A stretch of 64,000 nt of DNA from Brachypodium distachyon (taxonomy: Eukaryota > Streptophyta > Magnoliopsida > Poales > Poaceae). The DNA lies in assembly GCF_000005505.3 (NCBI RefSeq), contig NC_016131.3, positions 40,196,855 through 40,260,854 of the forward strand, in the 5' to 3' direction. The notes below the pieces were generated by a model. That model was given only the letters and a program-made list of their open reading frames with translations. It was not told the origin of the DNA and did no database searches. The position numbers and the translations under genes are program-made. Positions 1 to 11,128 of this stretch are shown here, piece after piece (position 1 is the first letter of the stretch; every line of letters starts with the position of its first letter).

Positions 1-760
1 AAATCTTGTGAATCAAGCGGATTCTTTTACCTGCAGACTGAATTCTTCTGGGTCATATCCGGTGAAGTCGTTGTACAACTCGCTTATTGATATTTGGAAA
101 CCTAAAGTTCCTCTTAAAATAAATTTTTTTGCTTGGTACTTATGTCGGGGGGTGGTGCTCACTAAGGATAATTTGGCCAAAAGGAATTGGGGTGGTAGCA
201 AGAAGTGTGTTTTCTGTGATCAAGATGAGACCATTCAACATCTTTTTTTCCAGTGTCCAATGGCGTGTTTGGTGTGGTGAACCGTCTTTGTGACATTTAA
301 TTTACCACCGCCATCTTGTGTTACTAATATGTTTGGGCGGTGGCTTAGGGGTGTTGAGAATTTTTTTGCCTCGCTCATCCTTGTAGGGACGTGTGCGATA
401 GTTTGGTCTATATGGAATTGCAGAAATGATTTGGTTTTTCATAACAAGAGAGTGGCTAACTTCTTGCAGGTCGTTCTTCGGGCGTCCCTTTGGCTCCGTA
501 TGTGGTCCCTACTGCTTCGGACGGAGGCTCAGGAATGTATGGATTTTGGGTGCAACCGTTTGGAGACGGTCGCACGGGAGTTATTCAGCCGGTTTGGATG
601 GCGCACAGGTTTTAGGCTGGAAGGATTTTGATGTTTTCCTTTCACTCTATGTAATTTTTCTTTGATAACCGGCTACTTGTTCTTTGGATGATTTTGGATG
701 ATGGATGATTTTAATAATATATGGCTGTGTGCATCGATCGATGCAGAGGCAAAAAAAAAA
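1..760 (+). mobile_element. LINE (L1-type) 3' end with zinc-binding domain and poly(A)
   Basis: This is the 3' part of a non-LTR retrotransposon; its 5' part lies outside the window. Frame 8-280 encodes the zf-RVT zinc-binding region found near the C terminus of plant LINE ORF2, with the pattern KCVFC...HLFFQCP (CxxC plus HxxxxxC). After a stop, frame 290-631 continues with the typical tail containing AIVWSIWNCRNDLVF. The ORF is therefore broken by at least a stop or frameshift near 280-290. The 3' UTR holds a palindrome, gcatcgatcgatgc, at 731-744 and ends in a ten-A run at 751-760. No target-site duplication can be tested because the 5' end is missing. It is a dead, probably 5'-truncated copy. 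Confidence 0.85.
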
Positions 761-859
761 GTGATTATGGAAATGGTCACACAAAACTTGTAAACCCGCC
801 TCTCACCAGATTTGGAAAGGTCGTTCCCAAGACCCAGGAGTGGTGATAAGAAATTTGGA

Positions 860-1235
860 TACAACAAAAGTGAAGGATCTAGCTCATGGGTGAGAGAAAC
901 ATATTCTTCATCAGGGTCTCTCCATCCAAAGGGAGCCCTGCCATTTGGTGCATATTGAGCAGTGTATGTTCACCACAATAAAATTGAAATGTTTTGGTGT
1001 GAGGATCCCATTTCTATAATAAAGACCTTGATAGTGGGCAGAGATGGAGTAGTTGCCAAAAGAGCAGTAAATAGCTCCACATATACTGCATTATCCTCAT
1101 TCCCTTTTAAGAGGATATAATATTTGCGAAGGACCTCAGCTCCCCATTCATTATACAGGAAGGCCAAGGTGGCGAGGGATGCCACGCCGGCCACGGAGTG
1201 CCTGTACTCATGCATCGATCGCCGCCGCCGCACAA
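860..1235 (-). other. unidentified coding-like fragment
   Basis: On the minus strand 1233-970 is open for 87 codons, and after a stop the same region continues with a peptide-like stretch to about 860. I do not recognise the protein. It is short and broken and lies among transposon fragments, so a degenerate gene or transposon piece is more likely than a gene. A chance open frame cannot be excluded. Confidence 0.2.
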
Positions 1236-1404
1236 GCCATAAAGAGGGAGGAGCTCGCTGCCAAGAGAGAAGAGGTCACGGCCTCAACGTGGGCGACGAT
1301 GATCAAGAAGCAAGACTTGAAGCTTGAGATCCTCAAGACGAACGTCGCGGCAGCGAACAGGCAGGAGGACTTGGCGCTTTTGATTTGTGACACAAATGAC
1401 ATGA

Positions 1405-2622
1405 ACGGGCTCTTTAGGCTTCAAGACAGGCTCCACAGGCCCCACAGACCAACACATGTCTTTCCAGCGCACTTTGTCCTCACTCATGCGCTCCCGGGAG
1501 AAACTCCCCGGTCGGTCACCCATCCTCAAATTGATCTCAGCCAAGCACGCTTAACTTTGAGGTTCTTTTCGGCTGGTCTTCCGGAAAAAAAGGTATACCT
1601 TGTTTATATGAGTATTCTATCGGAGCACGGGTCTCCGGCACCGGAGATGTTGGGCACCCCCTTGTTGTTCGGTGAGGGGCGAGGCGAGCGCTCCGGTGAT
1701 CGCCGAAGTGACATAAGACACGAAGTGTAGACACTTGGATTTACCCAGGTTCGGGCCACCCGGAGGTGTAACACCCTACGTCCTGCTATTTGTTGTATTC
1801 ACGAATATGTGTGTTCTTACAGATTCTCTCGGGGGGTTCCCGGGTGAGCTACTTGTTCTTCTAAGGGATTCTGCTACGAATGGGTGCAAGACTACTCGCT
1901 ACTGACCAAGGTTCGAACCTTTTTACCAATGTCATTGGTCCTCCTTTTATAAACAAGGGGATACCAGGGTTCGAACCTTTTTACCAATGTCATTGGTCCT
2001 CCTTTTATAAACAAGGGGATACCATAGGTGCCGATGCATGCAGCGTGACACGTTACCCACACGCGTGTCATTGCCACAAAACTTACCCCACTGTAGATCC
2101 ACGCTAGGCTTCATGCAGCGCCCAGGCCACTGTGCATTGCAAACAAAACAGTTCTTAGGATAGCAGCTCTAGACGTGTTGCGCAAGACTAGCCCTGCCGA
2201 TGTGACTCCTGTCGGTGCATTAAATGCACTGCGCCCGCTGTCTGGTCTTGTCTCCACTGCTCCGTCAGCCCCACATGCAACCCCTGAAGCTCCAGTACCC
2301 GGAAGGTGCCCCGGTACCGCTGCCCGGCAAGTTGCACGGGAGCGAACTGGTAGCTTCCCGGGTGCGCCCCTCCCGGGGAGCCGGCCTAGCGGGATCTCGT
2401 CCGTTGCGACCCACGCGTCCCGTACCAGTGGGGCCCCGTGCTTCCGAAAGGAACTTCGAAGTTAAGCGTGCTTGGCTGAGAGCAATTTGAGGATGAGTGA
2501 CCGACCGAGAAGTTTCACCCGGGAGCGCATGAGTAAGCACAAAGTGCGCTGGATAGACATGTTGGTCTATGGGGCCAGTCTTGAAGCCTAGAGAGCTCAG
2601 GAGTGACGCTGGGGCGTTACAA
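1405..2622. mobile_element. insertion carrying two inverted 5S-rRNA-like segments
   Basis: Two segments related to plant 5S rRNA lie in opposite orientation near the ends. The minus-strand copy is at about 1420-1590 and the plus-strand copy at about 2445-2610. Both contain AAGTTAAGCGTGCTTGG followed by gaggatg(a/g)gtgacc, the internal promoter region of 5S rRNA. Downstream of the 5S part the copies stay alike through cttgaagccta. The right end reads gggcgttaca, that is TGTAACGCCC on the minus strand, like an LTR start; the left copy lacks this last part. Cassandra-type TRIM retrotransposons carry 5S sequence in their LTRs, but their LTRs are direct, not inverted. A rearranged or composite TRIM is my best guess. 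The interior (about 1730-2030) also looks like LTR sequence. Confidence 0.45.
1910..2024 (+). repeat. two-copy tandem repeat, 58-bp period
   Basis: The segment beginning ggttcgaacctttttacc and ending ggggatacca occurs at 1910-1966 and again at 1968-2024 with one base between, and the copies are essentially identical. It lies inside the 5S-carrying insertion. The ggttcgaacc motif resembles a tRNA T-arm but no cloverleaf surrounds it. Confidence 0.9.
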
Positions 2623-2799
2623 CGATGAGGTGAAGGCATGGTACGATGGGTAACACAAGCTCATCTTGTCCGAAATGAGAGCGCTGACGACCTCAACATC
2701 ACCACCGGCGACCTCGACTGCACCGGCGAGCTCGGAAGTCCCTTCTACCCCGGCAGAGGATGATCCGGTCGAATGCATCTATTCATATGATTTTTTTTG

Positions 2800-3392
2800 T
2801 TCACCTAGACTTTGAATTTGTGGCGGCATGTGAAGTGGCACCAAAAACTATTTATTTGTCAGTTTGACCCCAAACAAATTGGTTGCGCGCCAACCCCACC
2901 CCACCACCCATATGGCCTTGCGCCGGACGTCGTACGGGGGGCGAGTGGAGACGCTCTGATCAAATAATGGCAAGCAACTGACTTTTCTAAAAAAAAAAGA
3001 CTTGCTACTGTAGTCATAGTCATGACAATTTTCATGATAATGATGCTTTTTTGCTCCAACTTACTGTATTCCAACATTTAGGTATCTTTTCTGCTTAAAA
3101 AAAACATCTAATCCTTCGTCGTCCCCACCGCCTCTCTCCTGTCCGGCCCCACGAAATCGGGTAACACACAACACAAGCCACTTTGGCGCAAAGCCAACGA
3201 GAACATCTCCCACCAATTGGACCGTGCACAAAGGTACCATCTCATCCTCCTGTTCATTGATTACATGCCTTCCAGGCCCGGCCGGCGACCCCCCGTTCCT
3301 CATCAATTCGAGCCCGGACGATCTCCGCATTTCCTCTTTTTGATCTGATGAAGAAGTCCTGCTCCAAGAATCGGGCTTCCCGCAGGAGATAG
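2800..3392 (+). promoter_or_regulatory. upstream region of the fimbrin gene
   Basis: This gene-free stretch precedes the fimbrin start codon. It holds no ORF I can support. The CT-rich part near 3080-3160 and the last 100 bases before 3393 are the likely 5' UTR. No TATA box stands out, so the transcription start cannot be placed. Confidence 0.35.
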
Positions 3393-6300
3393 ATGTCTGG
3401 GTTCGTAGGGGTCATTATCTCTGACCCCTCTTTGCAGGGCCAGTTCACGCAGGTCGAGCTCCGATCGCTCAAGGCCAAGGTCACCCCACAAATCCACAGC
3501 TGGCATTTCCCCCCTTTCCCTTCGTAATTGCCTTCTCTTGTGCCCATTGCGTGATTCCGCGCCCAATTTGTGGCTGCAGTATGTGATTCTGAAGAGGGAG
3601 TCCGGACATGTCACCTCCAAGAACCTACCCGGTTTGATGAAGAAGCTGAGGGGGCTCAACGAGGTAGTCTCCGAGGACGAGATCGCTGCGTTCTTGTCGG
3701 AGGTTTACCCCGACGAAGACAAGGAGATTGAGTTCGAGTCATTCCTGCGGGTACACATTTAGGCAATAATCGCTCTCAAGTTCTTTCGAGTGCTAATCCG
3801 TTCCAGCTTGCTTGATTGATTTGTGTGCCGTGGGGGGACAGGAGTACCTGAACCTGCAGGCTAGGGTTACCCACAAGGAGGGCGGCAGCGGGGCCAAGCA
3901 CTCGTCGTCCTTCCTCAAGTCCAGCACCACCACGCTGCTCCACAACCCCAACCAAGCAGAGAAGTCATCCTATGTTGCACACATCAACGCGTACCTTGCT
4001 GATGATCCTTTTCTGAAGAAGTATCTGCCGCTGGACCCCGCGGGCAATGATCTGTTCGACCTCGTCAGGGACGGAGTCGTACTCTGGTAATTTGCACATA
4101 CGTTGTGTTGTTTTACCATCTTTGCATGGCAATGCATTAGTTTAATTACTTGTGTGAAAAATTCTAATGTGGTTTGAGGACGGTCCTGTCTAATACTTGC
4201 TTATTTGTGGTCCATGGATAATACGGTCAGTAAATTGATCAATGTAGCTGTACCTGGGACTATTGATGAGAGAGCCATCAATAAGAAAAGAATCCTTAAC
4301 CCATGGGAGAGAAATGAGAACCATACACTGTGCCTCAACTCTGCCAAGGCTATTGGATGTACTGTTGTCAATCTTGGTGCTCAAGACTTGGTGGAAGGAA
4401 GGGTATGCATTCATTCCCGTACCTATTGTGCTACATTTTTATTGCAACTCTCTATCTGGTGACCTGGTTGAAGTGATATCAAATATTTTCCTTTTCAATG
4501 CTATCTGCTGATATAGATATGCAGTCACTGACATTGTTGCGTCTATCTGTTTCATGCGCGCTAGTTAATGTTCATGCACACTATGCTGATAATCGTGCTC
4601 ACATATTATTTTCCTTCTCACAATTCAAACGTTTTATTGTTGATTTTTTTTTAATGTTACGGAGTATTATCTAATAAAATATCCAGGAATTCATTTGGCA
4701 TGTTCTTTGTTACATAATCTTCATATACATTATACATTCTGGAATCTGGATTACCTGAATTCCGTTTATGCTTTATCTTATTGAAATAGCAATATAAGGC
4801 TCAGTGGAATGAATTAATTAAGGGTCAAATACTGACACGGTGACATGGTATATTGCTTAATTTTGCAGACTCATCTAGTTCTTGGATTGATATCTCAAAT
4901 TATAAAGGTGCTACAATTTTCCCATGTACGACTTTATTTTTCATCATATACTAGAACTGTCTTATGAGTTATGACCGTGCTTAATATATATTTTTCCCAT
5001 GTAACTAGATACAACTTTTGGCTGATCTAAATCTTAGGAAGACACCACAACTGGTGGAAGTGTTTGATGACAGCAGGGTATGCATAAGTTTTGTCATTGA
5101 GTAAACTTATCTATGAACACTATATATTTGTGTTGAACAGATATCATTTTGTTTTACCCATTATTGTACAGGATATAGATGAAGTGCTGAGCATGTCACC
5201 TGAAAAGTTGCTACTTCAGTGGATGAACTATCATCTAAAAAGAGCTGGTTACAAGAAAACTGTTAGCAACTTCTCTTCAGATGTCAAGGTTCACGCAACA
5301 AATGCGCTTTTTCTTGCACGTTTTTTTATAATTAGATGTTTCGCCCCTTTCATTTAACGGGGAACCACCTGAGAAAAATTTACAACTTTGATTGTTCAAA
5401 TCAAGTTTTGACTAATAGTTAATCCAATAATAAGTGGGTTGTTACACAAAAAAGATACTTGTATTGCATTCAAAAATTATTTCTTATGATCGTGATTTAG
5501 TAACGATTAATAAATATTAGACCAAAATTTACGGTCAAAGCCAAACTTGGACGTGCCTAACTTTCGAAACAGAGGCCGTATTTGAAGAAAACACTGTATG
5601 CTGCAATGTCTAATATACAAATGGTGTGATCCCTTCAGTATCTCAGGGCGTATCTCATGCATTATGAATATATTTTACTGTATTGAATCGACAAAAAAGA
5701 TCTTCATTTCCTGCTCTACTACTCTATTAGATGCACAACAAGCAATTTTCTGACAAGCTAGGCTCGTACAGGATGGCGAAGCCTATACCTACCTCATCAA
5801 AGCTCTTGCTCCAGAGCATTCCTCTGAAACTGCATTTGAGACGAAGGATCCTACGGAAAGGGCAAAACTGGTACTTGAACAAGCAGAGAAGTTGGACTGC
5901 AAAAGATATTTGAGCCCAAAGGATATTACCGAGGGCTCTCCAAATCTTAACCTTGCATTTGTTGCACAAATATTCCACCATAGGTGAGAATTGCTTGTCT
6001 ACTATTTGAAGGAATCCTATTCTGTTGTCAGAATTCTGCAATACATTCTCATAGTTTTAATGGTTGTGGTGCCATTTTGTGTTAACCAAAATGTAATGCG
6101 CTTCTATATGCAGAAATGGCTTGACTACTGACACCAATCAGATTAACCTCACGCAGACATCATCACGAGATGATCTTATCTTATCTAGAGAAGAAAGGGC
6201 CTTCCGAATGTGGATTAACAGCCTTGGAATTGTGACATATGTAAATAATATGTTTGAAGATGTTCGAAATGGGTAAGCTTTCAACAGAGGCAGCCCGTGT

Positions 6301-7749
6301 TTATCTGTCACAGATGAGTGATGTAAATGCCTGTGCAGGTGGGTTCTTCTAGAAGTACTTGACAAAGTATATCCGGGATCTGTCAATTGGAAGATAGCAA
6401 CAAAACCTCCAATTAAAATGCCATTTAGAAAACTGGAGAACTGCAATCAAGTCATACAAATTGGGAAGCAGCTGAAGTTTTCTTTAGTGAATTTAGCTGG
6501 AAATGATATTGTTCAGGGAAATAAGAAGTTGATTGTTGGTGAGTTTGTTTTTACAAAATATTGATAAGTGCATTGCGAACAGCAGCTTGTCATCTCTTAA
6601 TTGTATATGTTGATATCCCCCTTTTACTTACGAAGAATAACCGTCAAGTGCCTTTTGTCTGTTTAAACTGTTCATTGACCATAGAGGCATTATGGTGGAT
6701 ATCCCAACTGTTCAATATGAAAATGGAAAATGAATGCTGTTTATGACCCAGCGTTTCTTCTTTTCTCTTCTGTGAATAGATGTACTGTTGTATTAAATCT
6801 CATCTCACATGTTATTTCAGCACTTCTTTGGCAATTGATGAGATTCAATATCCTTCAGTTGCTAAACAAACTGAGGTTCCACTCTCAAGGGTCCCAGGGA
6901 AAACAAATAACTGATGCTGACATCCTGAATTGGGCGAATAACGAAGTCAAGGCTTCAGGGAGAACTTCTCAAATGGAAAGTTTTAAGGTGATCATTACGA
7001 TTGCACTCTGCCTTACATTTGCAATTTCTTGTCATGAAATCGTAGCTGCTCATACTTGTGTTTCTGGTTCAGGACAAGAACTTATCAAGTGGAATATTTT
7101 TCCTTGAACTTCTCAGTGCTGTACAGCCAAGGGTTGTGAACTGGAAGGTTGTATCCAAGGGTGTAGATGGTGAGTTCTTGGTCGATCAGTGAATTTGTTT
7201 TGTTTTTCCCTTGTTGAGTTTATGGCTTAAACCATGTCTATTTTCTTTTGGAGCATCATGAGAATCAAAACGGAAATCATGCGATGTCATCTTTCTGTTG
7301 CACTTCCTTTGTAATGACTCATACATTCTCTTTCACCACTGCAGATGATGAGAAGAAGCTAAATGCTACCTACATCATCAGTGTTGCTCGGAAGCTTGGC
7401 TGTTCTGTGTTTTTGTTGCCAGATGACATAATTGAGGTAATCGATCATCACCATGAAATACATATTTTTTTTCCTGTATCTTACAATTTTGAATTGATGC
7501 TCCCAACAGGTGAATCAGAAGATGATCCTAACACTGGCTGCTAGCATCATGTACTGGAGTCTCCAGAAACCACCACAGAGTGAAACATCTGAACAGTCTG
7601 CACCATCTAATGTGGCTTCAGATGCTGCTTCTGATATCGCCTCGGAGGATTCCACGTCGATAATGGCATCACTAGAGGGAGAAGAGGTGAATTCGTTGCC
7701 TAAAAGCATGGCAACGGATAATACTAGCACTTCAGATGCTCTATTTTGA
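3393..7749 (+). CDS. fimbrin/plastin-like actin-bundling protein, 14 exons
   Basis: Fimbrins cross-link actin filaments into bundles through two tandem actin-binding domains. Exons: 3393-3479, 3580-3750, 3842-4086, 4231-4402, 4869-4907, 5009-5077, 5172-5288, 5772-5983, 6114-6272, 6339-6538, 6821-6987, 7073-7169, 7345-7436, 7510-7749. All introns are GT-AG and the phases join to 2067 nt, 688 aa; Arabidopsis FIM1 is also just under 690 aa. The start encodes [12 protein letters not shown], as in plant fimbrins. An N-terminal EF-hand-like region (about 1-90) is followed by four calponin-homology domains (about 120-620). Recognisable blocks are [45 protein letters not shown] and [15 protein letters not shown]. 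The last exon carries a Ser/Glu-rich tail typical of plant isoforms. No frameshift or missing block is seen. Intron 7 (5289-5771) contains MITE-like AT-rich sequence. Confidence 0.95.
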
Positions 7750-8158
7750 ATTCTTTGCCTGATAGTCGAGTTCCAACATAACCACAATTGACGATGCTTC
7801 AGATACAACTCTGGCAGATAACGATAATGTTGTATATGCAGAATGAAGATTTAGAGTAGTAGTTCTCCATTCATCGGGTTTTTTTTTCTGTCTTGCACAT
7901 AGAATAGAGCTAAGCAAATATTTTCTCTTTTTCTTGAGTTTGTTTTGTAGTTACTGCACATAGCAATGGTCTATATAGAGTTATGATCAAAATAGGTCCA
8001 TTTTCCCATTGAATTTTGATCAAAATGTATACAGAAGGTGTCCATTGACATTCTATTTTTCTTTTCAACAATTTATATGCATGAATTAGGATAGTTCGAA
8101 GATCTGCCTTTTATTCTGCCACCCAGGAGAACTGCATTTTTTATTTTTTTTGCGAGTG
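7750..8158 (+). other. fimbrin 3' UTR and downstream spacer
   Basis: This is non-coding sequence directly after the fimbrin stop. It is T-rich, as expected for a plant 3' UTR, but no clean AATAAA signal is seen. No other gene is supported. Confidence 0.4.
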
Positions 8159-8346
8159 AGAGCTGCTTAAAGCTAACTTGTTGGTTGGTGCTAACAGGAA
8201 GTCAAAAGGTCGTAAGTATCTGAGTTGTTAATTGTCCTAAGTAAGTGCCCAGTGCGTTACGGCTCGTAGAGAGCTGCTTAAAGCTAACTTGTTGGTTGGT
8301 GCTAACATGAAGTCAAAAGGTCGTAAGTATCTGAGTTGTTAATTGT
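8159..8346 (+). repeat. 77-bp direct duplication, 111-bp spacing
   Basis: A segment starting gagctgcttaaagctaac and ending gagttgttaattgt occurs at about 8159-8235 and again at about 8270-8346, nearly identical. The 34 bases between are unique. This looks like a recent local duplication. Confidence 0.9.
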
Positions 8347-8382
8347 ATACCAACTAAGTTTGCCATGTGAAAGATCGATTAC

Positions 8383-8424
8383 TTCACAGAGGGGTGTGAA
8401 TGTTTCACAGAGGGGTGTGAATGT
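8383..8424 (+). repeat. 21-bp perfect tandem repeat, two copies
   Basis: A 21-bp unit beginning ttcacagaggggtgtgaa is present at 8383-8403 and 8404-8424 without mismatch. On the minus strand it reads like the C-rich sequence often found at the 3' end of plant copia LTRs, so it may be part of the LTR that follows. Confidence 0.85.
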
Positions 8425-9523
8425 GACTAGTTTTACTTCTTTCTTCAAAAATGAATCAACAGAGATTTTACTTAGCAATTTTAGAGTAGCAGCGGAATGA
8501 AGAAATATGAACAAATAAAAGAGTAACAATGAAGACAAACACAATAAGAACAAATATACTTCGACAGAAAGTATGAGATTGAGGAACGATATCACCAGAA
8601 GACGAAGATACGGGGATTTGTTTTCCGAAGTTCGGATTGTTGGCACAATCTTACGTCTCCGTTGAGGGGGCTGAGTTACACAAGACTCGCGGACACACAA
8701 GTCCATCGAATTCTCCTGAGCAAAGACCTAAGTCTCGTCCAGTTACTCGTGGTAGATCTTGAGGTGATCTCCGGACTTTCACAGACTGGTTGATAGCGAA
8801 TCACAAGCTTCGATTGCTCTTCAACACTGACTCCTAGCCGTCTAGGTGATGCCAATCACCAAGAGTAACAAGCTTCAAGTGCTCGGCTAGAGAGGGGATC
8901 CTATTCTTCACGCTCAGTTCAGCTCTAATGGTTTTATCTGGTGTTCTTCAAAACAACTCATTGGGGGATCACCACCGAACCCGTTCGGGATGAGTCGTCT
9001 TATATAGTCTTGGCCACAGCCGATCTAGCCATTGTGACCCGTTGGATAAAGTGATTCCTGAGACTCTAGCTCACACTTTATCTCTTTTTCTCACAACGGT
9101 TAGATTATGTGGTCAAAACATAAAGCGACAGATTTTCAAACACATTTGAAATCAGAGTGAAGACTTCACGCGGAAGTTTCTGTGAAGCCTGAAATGCTTC
9201 ATTCTTCGCTCCAACAAAAAACACTCACACAGAAAATGGTTTTCGCCTAAGCTGAACATGAAGGATAGGTTTCACCTGAACCAGCTCCACACTTCAAACC
9301 CCCCTTAATAGTACTGCGTTCCTATACTCAAGTGAAGAAAAAGCTACGGAAAGACCTATGAAGAAAGCTACACTTCACATTCTTCACCGTTCTTCACTGA
9401 GTTCTTCATACTTCACGCCAGTACCTGTACTTCAATTTTTAGGGGTCGTCGATGCTGGTTAAACCAACTCTTCTGAGGAACTAAAACCTGAAACACTCCG
9501 TGTAACTCATTAGTTCCTCAACA
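8383..9523 (-). mobile_element. solo or truncated LTR, copia-like
   Basis: Read on the minus strand, this region has LTR architecture. It starts TGTTGAGGAACTAATG at 9523, has a TATA box (ctatataag) near 8998-9008, and ends in C-rich sequence near 8383. No gag or pol frame is attached on either side, which suggests a solo LTR. The exact ends and a target duplication could not be settled, so the limits are approximate. The copia assignment rests on general resemblance only. Confidence 0.5.
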
Positions 9524-9845
9524 TTGTTGTCATCATTCATCAAAACCCATACAGGGGCAAGGTTTCCTTTCACCATGCGTTGTTACCGCTCGTACAAATT
9601 ATTTTATCTTCAAAACTTATACTGTTAATTATCTCTTAATTGTTGTCTTAAGGGTTTGTGGCCGATTTTGGGGTAGACCCATTAGTTCTTTGTGCGGTGG
9701 GCCAAGCGTTGTTGATGGGCTGCAGCCTGCCTAGCTTGTTGTCTTTCTTGGACCAGACAAATTAATTATATGTGCGATGGTGGCAAATATTGGTGGAATT
9801 AATCGGTAGTATAACCCTGCCTTGTTGTCGATCTTGAGTCAGGCT
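9524..9845. other. intergenic, no recognisable feature
   Basis: I see no supported gene here. Short repeated motifs around ggccgattttgg and ttgttgtcg suggest old repeat remains but identify no family. Confidence 0.3.
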
Positions 9846-10410
9846 TTTTTTCACAGCAAAAGCCCCCTTTATTGATTATTAGTAACTAGGGTTGTTACAT
9901 CATTAGGTAAAAGAGGGATTAAGCAAGGGGTTGGAGAATGAGCCCAAGACCCAACTCGAGAATCTGGCTTGTTGAGCGAGTTCATGAGCAACATTGTTGG
10001 TTTTCCGACTATAGTGGATGAACTGCACAGTACCAAACTTTCTGAGCAGATAGAAACAATCTTCAAAAATAGCGGAAGCAAGACCATAAGCACGTTCCCC
10101 TTTGTTCAGCGTCTCCACCACCACGCTATTATCACAATTAATGATGATTCTCCTGCAACCCTGGGAAGACGCCAGCTCCAGCCCTAGCTGAACGGCAGCC
10201 GCTTCAGCCGAGATTACATCTTCAACTAGGGTAATCGGTCATTGGCAGCCGCTACAAACTCCCCATTGGAATTCCTGATGACTGCTCCTACAGTTCCACT
10301 TAAATCATCACCAGAGAAGCTTGCATCCACGTTGACTAATCAACAGGTGGTTTCAACCACATCTCATTTTTCCTAACAGCTTTTGGAGAACTAGCAATAC
10401 TGCAATTTCT
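9846..10410 (-). mobile_element. LINE fragment with RNase H-like (RVT_3) domain
   Basis: The minus strand encodes the C-terminal RNase H-like domain of plant LINEs. The catalytic-type start VNVDASF lies near 10335. AVIRNSNGEFVAAANDRL follows, and after a one-base frameshift near 10230 come EDVISAEAAAVQLGLELA and the long frame 10124-9903 with TNNVAHELAQQAR. A T-run (A-tail on the minus strand) near 9846 marks the 3' end. A second frame change lies near 10340. The piece is 5'-truncated and cannot code. Confidence 0.75.
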
Positions 10411-10547
10411 AACCATGCCCGAGGTAGCAAAAACTGAGCGGTGGTGTGGTAGAGAGTTGTGGACGAAGGAAACCAATGGACAAATGCTCCAAATTAAGAG
10501 GTAGTAAAGATATTTAATGATTTCTTTTAGTAAAGCATCCAGTGCTA
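10411..10547. other. spacer before the Harbinger element
   Basis: This is a short unique-looking stretch that may be the upstream continuation of the LINE fragment. No ORF is supported. Confidence 0.3.
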
Positions 10548-10870
10548 TTAGGGTGCGTTTGGTTCTACTTTGCTTTTGGAGAAAACTGCTTTGCTTTTTC
10601 TGCTGTGGAAAAGCTGCTTTGCTTTTCCTGCTGTGAAAAAGCAGGAAGCGTGTTTGGTTAGGACAACTGCTTTTGCTTTTGTAATTATGTGAAGACTGCT
10701 TATATGTGAATTGATCGTAAATTTATGATCTTTGCATTGATTGTGACGATGAAGAAAAAATTAATTTTGATTATAATTATTGTTTACATAAGAAATAAAG
10801 ACCTTCGTTCTATAGTATAACACAAAATATATATGGTTCACAGATAATGTATGCCATGGACATAGCTAAA

Positions 10871-11128
10871 CTACCTCGCTCTCGCAGCAAACAAAGCATT
10901 GGCGATCCTATCACGAATGATGTTCATCGTAACCACGCCAGGTCCCTCAGGAACGACATATCCGTCCTCTCCCTCTGGACCGTCATCCCCTTGTGTCGTT
11001 CCAACCTCGGCCCCTTCAGGCATGTACTCTTCATCTGCATCACAGCTATCGAATTCCACATCGGGCAACTTGCTATCACGAATGAAATTGTGCAAGGCAA
11101 TGCAAGCTAGAATGATCCTCGTTTGTGC
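10871..11128 (-). pseudogene. separated C-terminal part of the Harbinger transposase
   Basis: This is the in-frame continuation of the transposase after the TGA at 11129-11131. It encodes IILACIALHNFIRD followed by an acidic Asp/Glu/Gly-rich tail and ends at a stop at 10871. It would be translated only by readthrough or in an undamaged copy. Confidence 0.8.

Larger units (their letters stand above)
1230..2800 (+). pseudogene. NAM-like (Harbinger-associated) C-terminal fragment, split by an insertion
   Basis: At about 1236-1404 the plus strand encodes a Lys/Glu-rich helical stretch (REELAAKREEV, KLEILKTN) ending in CDTNDMN. At about 2622-2800 the same kind of protein resumes with DEVKAWYDG and a Ser/Thr/Pro/Ala-rich tail ending at a TGA near 2780. 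This resembles the C-terminal part of plant no-apical-meristem-associated/Myb-like proteins that often derive from PIF/Harbinger ORF1; that identification is from memory of the family. The two halves are separated by about 1.2 kb carrying 5S-like inverted sequences. AACG occurs at both junctions, which fits a short target duplication. No intact N-terminal part is visible. Confidence 0.45.

Noticed and set aside
1910..1980. tRNA-like ggttcgaacc motif, present twice
   Set aside because: It is part of a tandem repeat inside LTR-like sequence. No acceptor stem or D-arm could be found around it.
1420..2610. Functional 5S rRNA genes
   Set aside because: Both segments are diverged, lack the usual 5' part of 5S rRNA and are single copies in an insertion rather than a 5S array.
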